Below, piece after piece: positions 25,910 through 35,050 of a DNA stretch of 64,000 nucleotides. The DNA is taken from assembly GCA_902494565.1 (NCBI GenBank), contig CABUTN010000006.1:11253-75252 (forward strand), given 5' to 3'. The notes beneath the pieces were generated by a model. It had not been told where the DNA came from, ran no database searches, and saw only the letters and a list, made by a program, of their open reading frames with translations. Position 1 is the stretch's first letter; each line of letters begins with the position of its first letter. The stretch comes from an uncultured Collinsella sp. (GTDB lineage Bacteria; Actinomycetota; Coriobacteriia; Coriobacteriales; Coriobacteriaceae). The translations under genes and the position numbers were made by a program.

Positions 25910-27406
25910 CTAGTCCTGGGCTTTGATGCTCGGCAGGAGAATCTGGGCGAGGTAGTCGGTCTCGAGTTTGGTGGCGGCGTCTGCGTTGCCGTCTTTGCCA
26001 ACCAGGTCGTTCTTGATCTGGCTATACGTATAGCGGTTGCCGGTCGTCAGCTCGACAAGCTCAATGGCCGTGTCCATGGGGTAGGTTGACACGGGATTCT
26101 GGGTGCGCCCGTTGATAGTCTGGGGCACCACGTGCGGATAGACGGGGCCGCTGGCATAGACGGTATAACCGTTGCCTAGGCTGACCGTGCCCAAAACCGT
26201 ATCGCCGTCATCGGGCGTAAAGGTCTCGCCATCGCGCACGGCGACGAGCGTCACGAGCGGCGTATTGGCGTCGTCGCCCAGATAGATGCATAGCGTGCTG
26301 CCATTCTGCCAAGTCTCGACCTTGCCGTACCACTCGACGGGAATATCGAGCTGGTAGAGGTCAGTTGCCTTGTGGCGAGCGTCAGCATCACGGGATGCCT
26401 GTGCCTTTTGCGCGCTCACGGCATTGACGGCGGCGTCGCGCCGCGCGATTGCTGCCTGCTGGAGCACTTTGGCAGCCGCGGCGGAGCTCGCACCGCCCTC
26501 TTCGGCATACTTGGCGGCGGCATCGATCTGGTCGTCAGTCACTGTGTCGGCCGAAGGCACCTTGAGCTTAAAGGTGGCCTGGGCACTTAAATCCTGTCCA
26601 TCGCTCTTAACGGTGACCTGCGTCTTGGTGGTCGGGACGGTATAGATGGTGCCGTCGGCCGCGATGGGGGAGGCAGCGATGGAGAGCGTGTAATCGCCGG
26701 GCAGCAGTTTGATGCCGCGGCCGTGCTCGTCAACATAGAGCGTTTCGCTCACGGAGGAGCCGTCAGAATCCTGACCGCTCACCTGTACGGGAATCTTGGA
26801 GCCAGTGGAACAGTCGAGGCCCGCGGCATGCGCGCCAATCTGCACCGACATCATCGTGTGGGCATTGGCGGCGACAGCGGCAGCCTGCTCTTGCTGATAT
26901 CCGTTCCAGGCAGCATAGCCTGCACCGCCGGCGACGAGCGCGACGGCCACGACACCGGTGACCATCAGATTGCGGCGCTTGGGCGACATCTTGCGATGGC
27001 GGACCTCGGCCTCGCGTGCCGAGGGAACGGACGGCAGGGGAATATCGCCCATGGCGATGGTCTCGTCCACGGCAGGAGCGGAGCCCAGGCCGGGAAGCTC
27101 GCGGGTCAGCGAATCTTCGGCCGGCAAGCTGTCGAGCAAGATGGTTTCCTCGCTCGTGTCGGATTCGGGCTGGTCGTCGGCCTCGCATTCGGTGTCTTCG
27201 TGATCTGCCTCATCTTCGGCAGGTTCAACGTCGTCTGCATCCTGATCATCGGACTGCGCCTCGGCTTCCGACTCATCCTGCACATCAACGCCCGAATCGT
27301 CAAACGCAATCTCATCAAGTGAAATCCGGTCTAGGCTCTCCAGGGCTTCGGCACACGCTTCTGCATCTTGGGCCGCATCCTCTTGGCCCATCGTCTCATC
27401 ATTCAT
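25910..27406 (-). CDS. large membrane-anchored protein of unknown function with acidic cytoplasmic tail
   Basis: 498 residues. The first ~145 residues are strikingly acidic (Asp/Glu runs such as DDQDADDVEPAEDEADHED) and presumably cytoplasmic. A basic RHRKMSPKRRN segment and a transmembrane helix (MVTGVVAVALVAGGAGYAAW, ~150-170) follow. The remaining ~325 residues are extracytoplasmic, with an Ig-like or carboxypeptidase-regulatory-like stretch (YVDEHGRGIKLLPGDYTLSI) and an Ala-rich helical part. It is not recognised as a named family. The start at 27406 follows a GGGGGA site. Confidence 0.8.
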   Translation of the reverse strand: MNDETMGQEDAAQDAEACAEALESLDRISLDEIAFDDSGVDVQDESEAEAQSDDQDADDVEPAEDEADHEDTECEADDQPESDTSEETILLDSLPAEDSLTRELPGLGSAPAVDETIAMGDIPLPSVPSAREAEVRHRKMSPKRRNLMVTGVVAVALVAGGAGYAAWNGYQQEQAAAVAANAHTMMSVQIGAHAAGLDCSTGSKIPVQVSGQDSDGSSVSETLYVDEHGRGIKLLPGDYTLSIAASPIAADGTIYTVPTTKTQVTVKSDGQDLSAQATFKLKVPSADTVTDDQIDAAAKYAEEGGASSAAAAKVLQQAAIARRDAAVNAVSAQKAQASRDADARHKATDLYQLDIPVEWYGKVETWQNGSTLCIYLGDDANTPLVTLVAVRDGETFTPDDGDTVLGTVSLGNGYTVYASGPVYPHVVPQTINGRTQNPVSTYPMDTAIELVELTTGNRYTYSQIKNDLVGKDGNADAATKLETDYLAQILLPSIKAQD

Positions 27407-27537
27407 ACATCCCCCAAGCTCAATATCGGGACAACACTGTACCCAAAAACGGGACCCCATAGAGCCGCCGCATGATTTGAAATCCGATTTTATATGTGCG
27501 CGTGTTTTTGAATAGATGATGATTAGAGACGCAACGA

Positions 27538-27578
27538 CAAAAGCCCCCGGAAAGCGAGTGAAACGCTTTCCGGGGGCT
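27538..27578 (-). terminator. terminator for the DUF5692 gene
   Basis: AGCCCCCGGAAAGCG (27542-27556) pairs perfectly over 15 bp with 27564-27578. On the minus strand TTTTG follows. It is the 3' end of the transcript that contains the gene at 27646. Confidence 0.9.
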
Positions 27579-27645
27579 CTGCGAGACATTGGATTGAAAA
27601 TCTGGCAGGCGGGCCTATGCCCAGGTGCCAACAGCGACCAACATG

Positions 27646-28653
27646 TTACTCGGCGTGTGCGTAATCCACCTTGGCGCGGCGAGCGGTAGCCTTCTCCCAA
27701 TCGCTGGTGCCCTCAAAGACATCCTGCTTGTAGGGATTGCGGCCGAGCTTTTTGGCGCGGTGGGCGATGTAGATGATCGCGGCGACGTTGGCGATCAGTG
27801 CGGCGATCGAGACCGCGGTAGCGGCGCCGGGGTCGAGCGTGGAGTGGGTCACAAAGATGGACTCCTCCTGGAAGTACGGGAACACCTGGGCAAACATGCA
27901 CCAAATAGCCAGCGTAAAGGCGCGGTTCTGGATCCAGCCGCCCTTGTTCCAGATAAAGGCGGCGACGGTGGGCGCCAGCAGCAGCGCAAAGCCGCAGAAC
28001 CAGGAGTGGGTGGGCAGGCAGTTGTAGGTGTAGCAGAAGTTCCAGATATCGTAGGCGATGATGTAGACCCAGGTCATATCGGGCCACAGCATATCGGTCT
28101 GATCCTCGGAGGCGTAGACGCTCCACCAACCGGTCATGCAGAAGATGTTGATGATACCGGCGATGCCGTTGAACACGTTGTTCCAGCCGGCCAGCTGTGT
28201 GGCGCCCTCGGAGGTGACCCAGGTGGACTCGCCCAGGACAAAGAAGTGATAGGCGCTCTCAAAGTCGGACACGACGGCAATCATGATGTTGATGGCGACG
28301 ATCACAAACGGCCATGCGCGGAACCAATGCGCCTTGCCGATCTTTCCCCACTGGTACTTAATGGCAATGAAGCCCCAGCAACCGGCGAGCGCCGCGTATA
28401 CCTTGGCGTAGTGGAACCAGCTGTTCTGGTACACATGGGTGGGGTTGGTGAGCGCCCACTCGGCACCCTGCGAAACGCCGATGGCGATGGCGACGCAGTA
28501 GATGGTCATGGCGAGCGGAGCCACGCCAAAGATGATTGCCGCGCCGAGCTTGGTGCGGCGGCCGACCTCGTTGAGCACGATCAGGCCAATAAAGACCATG
28601 GCCCAGCCGGCCCAGTGGATAAGGGTATCGCTACCCCAAACATCGAACAGCAT
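27646..28653 (-). CDS. DUF5692-family multi-pass membrane protein
   Basis: 335 residues with about nine hydrophobic helices and many Trp residues (GWAMVFIGLIVLNEVG, FVIVAINIMIAV, NIFCMTGWWSVYA, WVYIIAYDIWNFCYTYNCLP). The soluble C-terminal tail is basic. It resembles the DUF5692 family, whose function I do not know. An AAAGGAGAG site precedes the ATG at 28653. It lies 63 nt downstream of a TetR regulator in the same direction and opposite a large Fe-S flavoprotein, suggesting a shared TetR-controlled response. Confidence 0.75.
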   Translation of the reverse strand: MLFDVWGSDTLIHWAGWAMVFIGLIVLNEVGRRTKLGAAIIFGVAPLAMTIYCVAIAIGVSQGAEWALTNPTHVYQNSWFHYAKVYAALAGCWGFIAIKYQWGKIGKAHWFRAWPFVIVAINIMIAVVSDFESAYHFFVLGESTWVTSEGATQLAGWNNVFNGIAGIINIFCMTGWWSVYASEDQTDMLWPDMTWVYIIAYDIWNFCYTYNCLPTHSWFCGFALLLAPTVAAFIWNKGGWIQNRAFTLAIWCMFAQVFPYFQEESIFVTHSTLDPGAATAVSIAALIANVAAIIYIAHRAKKLGRNPYKQDVFEGTSDWEKATARRAKVDYAHAE

Positions 28654-28716
28654 GCTGCTCTCCTTTCACACGCCCGCGGCCCCTCTTCTGATCGCGGGCA
28701 GTTTGGCCAAATGTCG

Positions 28717-29379
28717 TCAGTTCTGGGGCTTGCGCTCCGGATACTTGGCGGTATAGCCCTCGATGTGGAGTGTCGAGGCGATGATTTCCTTGACCGTCTC
28801 GTCGGGCACATCGGGGTGCGTGCGGATATACATCAACAACCCCATGATGAGGGTGTAGAACGTCTCGTAGACATGGTCGATGCGTAGCTCATGATGGGTG
28901 ACAAAATCCACCACGGTGGTGTCGCAGATATACTGAGCCACGCGCTGGACCACGTTGTGCAGAAAGCCGCCGTAGAGTGCGCCGCTGCTCGAGGTGAGCG
29001 TGCTTGGCAGCTCGTGGCCGCTGGCGACCAGGCGCTTGAAGAGCGGGGCGACGGTGTCGAGTGCGCCTTCGATGTCGCCAACCGTGCGGCTGGCATTCCA
29101 CTGCTCGAGCTCGGAGATAAAACCGTCGATTGCCTCGTCCATGACGGCGGTGACGGCGGCGTCCATATCGGCAAAGTAGTGGTAGAACAATGAGCGCGTA
29201 CAGCCGGCTCGCTTGGTCACGGCCGATACCGAAAGATGCGACACGCCCAGCTCGGAACTCACGGCGCGCACGGCATCGAGAATCTCGCGACGACGCTCGT
29301 CGCCCGTCAGACGCTTGGCCGCGCTGTCGGGCGCGGGGACGGCGTCGGCCACAGAGGTATCTGCTGTGTTGTTGCCCAT
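28717..29379 (-). CDS. TetR-family transcriptional regulator
   Basis: 220 residues. The TetR helix-turn-helix is clear: RREILDAVRAVSSELGVSHLSVSAVTKRAGCTRSLFYHYFADMDAAV (shown in parts: RREILDAVRAVSSELG; VTKRAGCTRSLFYHYF). A helical ligand domain follows. The start at 29379 is preferred (AAAGGCGG site) over an ATG at 29397. It is the first gene of the minus side of a divergon. Two dyads in the promoter space (29439-29476) are likely its operators. The ligand is unknown. Confidence 0.9.
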   Translation of the reverse strand: MGNNTADTSVADAVPAPDSAAKRLTGDERRREILDAVRAVSSELGVSHLSVSAVTKRAGCTRSLFYHYFADMDAAVTAVMDEAIDGFISELEQWNASRTVGDIEGALDTVAPLFKRLVASGHELPSTLTSSSGALYGGFLHNVVQRVAQYICDTTVVDFVTHHELRIDHVYETFYTLIMGLLMYIRTHPDVPDETVKEIIASTLHIEGYTAKYPERKPQN

Positions 29380-29438
29380 GTTTTTGCCGCCTTTCATCCT
29401 CTTTTGCCTGACCGTTCGCCTAACAGTCTTGAATATTG

Positions 29439-29476
29439 TTGACGGTTCGTCAATACTATTTTTGACACAATGTCAA
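29439..29476. promoter_or_regulatory. paired TTGAC-N5-GTCAA dyads, probable TetR operators
   Basis: TTGAC-N5-GTCAA occurs twice, at 29439-29453 and 29462-29476, centres 23 bp apart. The outer flanks form a larger symmetry (ATTGTTGAC ... GTCAACAAT). It sits between the divergent TetR gene and the flavoprotein gene, as expected for a regulator controlling both sides. Confidence 0.65.
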
Positions 29477-29567
29477 CAATGGCGGGTGAACGGCATGGGG
29501 CATGCCCGGCCTGCAAAAAAGAGGGGCGCCGCGGTCTCGCCGGGCCGTGGCAAGAGAAGGGACAACC

Positions 29568-32345
29568 ATGATTCTCAACGGACCGGGAATTAGCTACACC
29601 GAGCCCGATATCGGCGCGGAGTTTGTGCCGCCGCTGCCGGAGCATCCGCGTGAGGCCATCGTCAAGCTGTGCGAGCACTGCACCAACCGTCTGCTGCATC
29701 GCGATGAGCTGCTGGGCTACGAGTACTGGTCGTTTGCCGAGGCCGCAAACGACGAGCAGGCCGAAGTGCTCTGCAAGATGAAGATGCGCCGTCCCTATAC
29801 GCTGCCCGAGATGGTCAAGCTCACCGGCATGCCCGAAGCCGATATCGAGAAGATGCTCGACGACATGAGCTACACGGGTCTGCTCGAGTACAACTGGGAA
29901 AACCCCGAGCGCGCCAAGCAGTGGGTGCTGCCCATGCTGGTGCCGGGTTCTGCCGAGTTCCTCAACATGCGCGTGAGCCAGCTCGAAGAGCACCCGGTCT
30001 ACGCCAAGTTCTTTGAGCAGGCATCCAAAGGCCCGCTGTCCAAGGCTACGCCGATGGTGCCGCCCGGAGGCGCCGGCATCGGCATGCACGTCATTCCGGT
30101 CGAAAAGGCCATCGACGCCGCGAGCACCTCGGTGCCTATTGAGCATATCGAGCACTGGCTCGACAAATATGATGGCAAATATGCCGCTAGCACCTGCAGC
30201 TGCCGCGCGAGCCGTCGCGTGATGGGTGAGGGCTGCGCCGACGACCCGGCCGACTGGTGCATCGCCGTGGGCGATATGGCCGACTACGTGGTCGAGACCG
30301 ACCGCGGCCATTATGTAACACGCGACGAGGTCTACGACATCCTGCGCCAGGCCGAGGACAACGGCTTTGTGCACCAGATCACCAACATCGACGGCGAGAA
30401 CAAGATCTTCGCCATCTGCAACTGCAACGTCAACGTGTGCTACGCCCTGCGCACCTCGCAGCTGTTCAACACGCCCAACCTGTCGCGCTCGGCCTATGTC
30501 GCCAAGGTCGAGAAGGACAAGTGCGTGGCCTGCGGTCGCTGCGTTGAGGTGTGTCCGGCCGGCGCCGCCAAGCTGGGCCAGAAGCTCTGCAGCAAAAAGG
30601 CGGGCGGACAGGTGCCCGAGTATCCGCGCCAGGAGCTGCCCGATGCCACCAAGTGGGACCACACCAAGTGGTCGCCCAACTACCGCAACGACAACCGCAT
30701 CGAGACGCATGAGTCCGGCACCGCTCCCTGCAAGACGGCCTGCCCCGCGCACGTTGCCGTTCAGGGCTATTTGAAGCTCGCGGCTCAGGGTCGCTATGAC
30801 GAGGCCCTAGCACTCATTAAGCGCGAGAACCCGCTGCCCGCTATCTGCGGCCGTGTGTGCAACCGCCGCTGTGAGGATGCCTGCACCCGCGGCCGTGTGG
30901 ACGCCGCCGTGGCCATCGACGAGGTCAAGAAGTTCATCGCCCAGCGCGATCTGGATGCCGCGACCCGCTACGTCCCGCCCGTGGTTACGCCGACGCGCGC
31001 TGGCGGCTTTGATCAGAAGATCGCCATCATCGGTGCCGGTCCGGCCGGCCTGTCCTGCGCTTTCTACCTGGCCGAGAAGGGCTACAAGCCCGTCGTGTTC
31101 GAGAAGAACGAGCGCCCGGGCGGCATGCTCACCTACGGCATTCCCAGCTTTAAGCTGCAGAAGGACGTCATCGAGGCCGAGGTCGAGATCATTCGCCTGA
31201 TGGGTGCCGAGTTCCGCTATGGCGTGGAAGTCGGTCGCGACGTGACGCTCGACGAGCTGCGCGCGCAGGGCTTTAAGGCCTTCTACGTTGCCATTGGCTG
31301 CCAGGGCGGCCGCCTTGCGGGCATTCCGGGCGAGGGTGCCGAGGACGTGACCGTGGCCGTCGACTTCCTTCGCGAGGTTAACAGCGGCAAGATCGATTCC
31401 CTGTCCGGCCGCACCATTGTGGTGGGCGGCGGCAACGTGGCTATCGACGTTGCCCGCAACGCCTGCCGTCTGGGTTCTGAGCACGTTGAGATGTTCTGCC
31501 TGGAGAGCGAGGCCCAGATGCCCGCCAGCGAGGAAGAACGTCGCGAGGCCGTTGAGGACGGCGCGCACATCAGCTGCGGCTGGGGCCCCAAGGAGATTCA
31601 CTTGGACGAGGCCGGTCGTGTCTGCGGTATCACCTTCAAGCGCTGCACGCGTGTCTTTGACGACGAGGGCCGTTTTGCGCCTGAGTACGACGAGAACGAC
31701 CTGCGCCGTGTCGATGCCGACCGTGTCGTCATGTCGATTGGCCAGTCCATTGTGTGGGGCGACCTGCTGGCTGGCTCCAAAGTGGAGCTCGGCCGCGGCC
31801 AGGGTGCCCTTGCCGATCCCCAGACCTACCAGACCGCCGAGCCAGACATCTTTGTGGGCGGCGACGTCTACACCGGCCCCAGCTTTGCCATCGACGCCAT
31901 TGCCGCCGGTCACGAGGCCGCCGTGTCCATCCATCGCTTTGTGCAGCCAGGCTCCACGCTCACCATCGGCCGCAACCAGCGCCACTACACCGCGCTCGAC
32001 CGCGACGATGTCGTGATCGAGAGTTACGACAACGCGAGCCGCGAGGTTGCCCACGTGGACCGCGAGCGCGAGAAGGCTGCGCCGTTTAGCGAGTATGTTG
32101 AGACCTTTACCGAGGAGCAGGTGCGCGCCGAGACCGCCCGCTGCCTGGGCTGCGGCGCCTCGATCGTCGACCCCAACAAGTGCATCGGCTGCGGCCTGTG
32201 CACCACCAAGTGCGCGTTTGACGCCATCCATCTGGATCGCGACCGCCCCGAGTGCTCCACGATGGTCAAATACGAGCAAAAGCTCCCAAGCCTCGGCAAG
32301 TACGCTCTAAAGCGTGCCATCAAGATTAAATTTGGTCGTAAATAG
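29568..32345 (+). CDS. multidomain Fe-S flavoprotein with GltD-like NAD(P)H oxidoreductase module
   Basis: 925 residues. N-terminal region (~1-300): a winged-helix-like stretch (YTLPEMVKLTGMPEADIEKML) and Cys clusters (LCEHC; STCSCRASRRVMGEGC; AICNCNVNVC). A [4Fe-4S] motif CVACGRCVEVCP follows (~322). Next comes a glutamate-synthase-small-subunit module (~385-830): CKTACPAHV, CGRVCNRRCEDAC, FAD motif IIGAGPAGLSCAFYL, NAD(P) motif VVGGGNVAIDVARNA and FVGGDVYTGP. A C-terminal ferredoxin motif is CIGCGLCTTKC. It probably shuttles electrons between NAD(P)H and a low-potential partner; the substrate is unknown. The start at 29568 follows an AGAGAAGGG site. Confidence 0.8.
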   Translation: MILNGPGISYTEPDIGAEFVPPLPEHPREAIVKLCEHCTNRLLHRDELLGYEYWSFAEAANDEQAEVLCKMKMRRPYTLPEMVKLTGMPEADIEKMLDDMSYTGLLEYNWENPERAKQWVLPMLVPGSAEFLNMRVSQLEEHPVYAKFFEQASKGPLSKATPMVPPGGAGIGMHVIPVEKAIDAASTSVPIEHIEHWLDKYDGKYAASTCSCRASRRVMGEGCADDPADWCIAVGDMADYVVETDRGHYVTRDEVYDILRQAEDNGFVHQITNIDGENKIFAICNCNVNVCYALRTSQLFNTPNLSRSAYVAKVEKDKCVACGRCVEVCPAGAAKLGQKLCSKKAGGQVPEYPRQELPDATKWDHTKWSPNYRNDNRIETHESGTAPCKTACPAHVAVQGYLKLAAQGRYDEALALIKRENPLPAICGRVCNRRCEDACTRGRVDAAVAIDEVKKFIAQRDLDAATRYVPPVVTPTRAGGFDQKIAIIGAGPAGLSCAFYLAEKGYKPVVFEKNERPGGMLTYGIPSFKLQKDVIEAEVEIIRLMGAEFRYGVEVGRDVTLDELRAQGFKAFYVAIGCQGGRLAGIPGEGAEDVTVAVDFLREVNSGKIDSLSGRTIVVGGGNVAIDVARNACRLGSEHVEMFCLESEAQMPASEEERREAVEDGAHISCGWGPKEIHLDEAGRVCGITFKRCTRVFDDEGRFAPEYDENDLRRVDADRVVMSIGQSIVWGDLLAGSKVELGRGQGALADPQTYQTAEPDIFVGGDVYTGPSFAIDAIAAGHEAAVSIHRFVQPGSTLTIGRNQRHYTALDRDDVVIESYDNASREVAHVDREREKAAPFSEYVETFTEEQVRAETARCLGCGASIVDPNKCIGCGLCTTKCAFDAIHLDRDRPECSTMVKYEQKLPSLGKYALKRAIKIKFGRK

Positions 32346-32360
32346 GTAGCCATGGCGGGT

Positions 32361-32396
32361 AAGGGGACGGCGCAGACTAGATCTCGTCGTCCCCTT
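32361..32396. other. inverted repeat between the flavoprotein gene and hypA
   Basis: AAGGGGACGGCG (32361-32372) pairs with CGTCGTCCCCTT (32385-32396), one mismatch, 12-nt loop. It has the GGGGAC core seen in the other palindromes. The T-tract is weak (GCTTTGAG), so terminator function is uncertain. Confidence 0.6.
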
Positions 32397-32441
32397 GCTT
32401 TGAGTTTGCATCGAATCAACCTCTGCAGAAAGGGTTTCGCC

Positions 32442-32870
32442 TTGCATGAATTGGGAATCGTCTATCACATCATTCGCGATGTCGAGAACGTGGCGCGCGC
32501 CAATGGCGTGCGTCGCGTTTCGAGCGTCACGCTGCTGCTGGGCGAGGTCTCGGGCGTCGTTCCCGACTTGCTGCTCGACGCTTGGCGCTGGGCGGCGGAT
32601 AAAAAGCCTATCACGCAGGGCGCGGAGCTTATTGTGGAGCCCGTCGAGGCCGTGACGCATTGCGAGGCGTGCGGCCGCGACTACGCGACGGTCGAGCACG
32701 GCAAGACCTGCCCTCATTGCGGTAGCGGCGAGACATACCTGCTGCAGGGCCAGGAGGTCATGATCAAGCAGATCGAGACCCCCGACGAGGACCCGGCAGA
32801 CGCTGCCCCCGACGGCCTCTCCGACGCCCCCGATGCCGTCGACGCCGCCAACCCCCTCCACATCGCCTAA
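32442..32870 (+). CDS. hypA: HypA, nickel metallochaperone for hydrogenase
   Basis: HypA delivers nickel to the hydrogenase large subunit. The TTG at 32442 is chosen because it gives the invariant MHELG N-terminus, whose His2 binds nickel, and it follows a GAAAGGG site; longer readings bury this motif. Two zinc CxxC motifs are present (CEACGRDY and CPHCGSG). At 142 residues it has an extra acidic, Pro/Asp/Ala-rich tail of about 25 residues. It is separated by 28 kb from hypFCDE. Confidence 0.92.
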   Translation: MHELGIVYHIIRDVENVARANGVRRVSSVTLLLGEVSGVVPDLLLDAWRWAADKKPITQGAELIVEPVEAVTHCEACGRDYATVEHGKTCPHCGSGETYLLQGQEVMIKQIETPDEDPADAAPDGLSDAPDAVDAANPLHIA

Positions 32871-33207
32871 CATCCAATGACTACATGGGTTAGAGTTCTA
32901 AACATATTTGCTTCGGTTAGTCAAGTCATGTCTGTTTAAACAAAATGGTGGCACGCAGACGCATTGGGATCCACCTAAAAGAGGTCTTAACGAACAGCGC
33001 GCTTGTATATGTCTTTGAAAGTAATTGGCAAATCACGTTTTAGCAGGCAATAAGCTGTAAGCCGGCAACGTAATCAATTTGTAACAAACTTAGACGTTTA
33101 AACAAATAATCCAACCTTTTGCGAATTTAGCTATAATTCCACAATCCAAACAGGTATACTCCTTTCATGTCGTGTAGGAAATACGTAGACAAAAAGGAGG
33201 TTATGTG
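32871..33207 (+). promoter_or_regulatory. AT-rich promoter region of the mannose-family PTS operon
   Basis: 337 nt without a gene and clearly AT-richer than its surroundings. It holds a consensus -10 TATAAT at 33132-33137, although no good -35 lies 17 bp before it. GTTTAAACAAA occurs twice (about 32935 and 33096), possibly a regulator site. No catabolite-repression element was confirmed. Confidence 0.5.
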
Positions 33208-34197
33208 ATGGTAAGTATTGTTCTTGCTAGCCACGGGGACTTGGCAGCTGGAATCAAGCAGACGGGCTCGATGGTCTTTGGCGATCAGCCGTCTGTTGCC
33301 GTGGTCTCGCTCGAGCCGAGCATGGGCCCCGACGATTTCCGTGCCAAGGTCGAGGAAGCAGTCGCTTCCTTCGAGGACCAGGAGCAGGTGCTCTTCCTCG
33401 TTGATCTGTGGGGCGGCACGCCGTTCAACCAGATCAGCGGGCTCATCGAGGGCCACGATTCCTGGGCTATCGTCACCGGTGTCAACCTGCCTATGCTCAT
33501 CGAGGCATATTCGCAGCGCTTTGACGCAAAGAACACTGCACATGCGATCGCAAAACATCTCGTGACTGAGGCTAAGGCTGGCGTGCGCGTCAAGCCCGAG
33601 TCTCTGGAGCCCGAGGAGAAGAAGCCGGCTGCGGCCGCCGCTGCTCCTGCAGGCGCCATCCCTCCGGGAACGGTCATCGGCGACGGGCACATCAAGATTG
33701 CCCACGTCCGTATCGACACCCGTCTGCTGCATGGTCAGGTGGCCACCACGTGGACCAAGCAGATCAACCCCAACCGCATCATCGTGGTTTCCGACGGCGT
33801 TGCTCACGACGAGCTCCGCAAGACCATGATCGAGCAGGCTGCCCCTCCGGGAGTCCATGCCAACGTCGTTCCCATCAAGAAGATGGCCGAGGTCGTCAAG
33901 GACACGCGCTTTGGTGACACCAAGGCCATGCTGCTCTTTGAGAACCCGCAGGATCTGCTCAAGGCCATCGAGGCCGGCGTCGACATCAAGGAAGTCAACA
34001 TCGGTTCCATGGCTCACTCCAAGGGCAAGGTCGTCGTCACCAACGCCGTCGCTATGGGCGATGACGACGTTAAGACTCTCGAGGCTCTCAAGGCCAAGGG
34101 CGTCAAGTTCGAGGTCCGCAAGGTTCCTTCGGATTCCTCCGAGGATCTCGACGCCATGTTGAAGAAAGCTAAGGCCGAACTGGCCGCTCAAGCATAG
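33208..34197 (+). CDS. manX: PTS mannose-family IIAB component
   Basis: 329 residues. A IIA domain (1-~130) with phosphorylatable His9 in ASHGDLAAGI is joined by a Pro/Ala-rich linker (~137-155) to a IIB domain with phospho-His at ~175 in RIDTRLLHGQV. It passes phosphate from HPr to the incoming sugar (mannose, glucose, glucosamine or related). The ATG at 33208 is 7 nt from AGGAGG; a GTG three bases earlier is less likely. It is first in manX-manY-manZ-manO. Confidence 0.93.
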   Translation: MVSIVLASHGDLAAGIKQTGSMVFGDQPSVAVVSLEPSMGPDDFRAKVEEAVASFEDQEQVLFLVDLWGGTPFNQISGLIEGHDSWAIVTGVNLPMLIEAYSQRFDAKNTAHAIAKHLVTEAKAGVRVKPESLEPEEKKPAAAAAAPAGAIPPGTVIGDGHIKIAHVRIDTRLLHGQVATTWTKQINPNRIIVVSDGVAHDELRKTMIEQAAPPGVHANVVPIKKMAEVVKDTRFGDTKAMLLFENPQDLLKAIEAGVDIKEVNIGSMAHSKGKVVVTNAVAMGDDDVKTLEALKAKGVKFEVRKVPSDSSEDLDAMLKKAKAELAAQA

Positions 34198-34215
34198 TAA
34201 AGGAGGGTCCGATAC

Positions 34216-35034
34216 ATGTCTGCAATCACTATTCTGCTTGTTGCGATTGTCGCGTTGCTTGCCGGTATGGAAGGCATTCTGGATGAGTTCCAGTTCCATC
34301 AGCCGCTCGTGGCATGCACGCTTATCGGTCTCGTAACCGGTCACCTTCAGGAGGGCATCCTCCTGGGCGGTTCGCTCCAGATGATGGCCCTTGGCTGGGC
34401 TAACGTTGGCGCCGCTGTCGCGCCTGACGCCGCTCTGGCCTCGGTCGCTTCTTCGATCATCATGGTGCTCGCCCTCAACGGTGGCGCCACTGATTCGGCA
34501 AAGGCCGTTACCGCCGCCATCGCCGTCGCCGTCCCGCTGTCGGTCGCTGGTCTGTTCCTGACCATGATCTGCCGTACCATTGCTACCGCTATCGCTCACG
34601 CCATGGACGGTTGCGCCGAGAAGGGCGACTTCTCCGGCATCGAGCGCTGGCAGTATGCTGCCATCCTCATGCAGGGCCTTCGTATCGCCATCCCGGCAGT
34701 GCTTCTGTGCGTCATCCCGGCCGAGGCCGTTACCAACGCGCTTAACGCTATGCCCGACTGGCTGTCCGGCGGTATGGCTGTCGGCGGCGGCATGGTCGCT
34801 TCCGTCGGTTACGCCATGGTCATCAACATGATGGCCACCAAGGAGACCTGGCCGTTCTTCGTCCTCGGCTTTGTCCTTGCTGCCATCCCTCAGCTCACGC
34901 TGATCGCCCTTGGTCTCATCGGCATCTCCCTTGCCCTCATCTACCTTGGCCTTAAGGATCTGGCCAAGCAGGGTGGCGGCATGGGCGGTGGCTCCGGCGA
35001 CCCGCTCGGCGACATTCTGAACGATTACGAGTAG
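34216..35034 (+). CDS. manY: PTS mannose-family IIC component
   Basis: 272 residues, a multi-spanning membrane permease subunit. It has the conserved early segment EGILDEFQFHQPLVACTLIGLVTG and GGSLQMMALGWANVGAA, and ends in a Gly-rich tail. It forms the sugar channel together with IID. The AGGAGGG site is 8-9 nt before the ATG, and 18 nt separate it from manX. Confidence 0.94.
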   Translation: MSAITILLVAIVALLAGMEGILDEFQFHQPLVACTLIGLVTGHLQEGILLGGSLQMMALGWANVGAAVAPDAALASVASSIIMVLALNGGATDSAKAVTAAIAVAVPLSVAGLFLTMICRTIATAIAHAMDGCAEKGDFSGIERWQYAAILMQGLRIAIPAVLLCVIPAEAVTNALNAMPDWLSGGMAVGGGMVASVGYAMVINMMATKETWPFFVLGFVLAAIPQLTLIALGLIGISLALIYLGLKDLAKQGGGMGGGSGDPLGDILNDYE

Positions 35035-35050
35035 GAGGGGAGTGATACAT

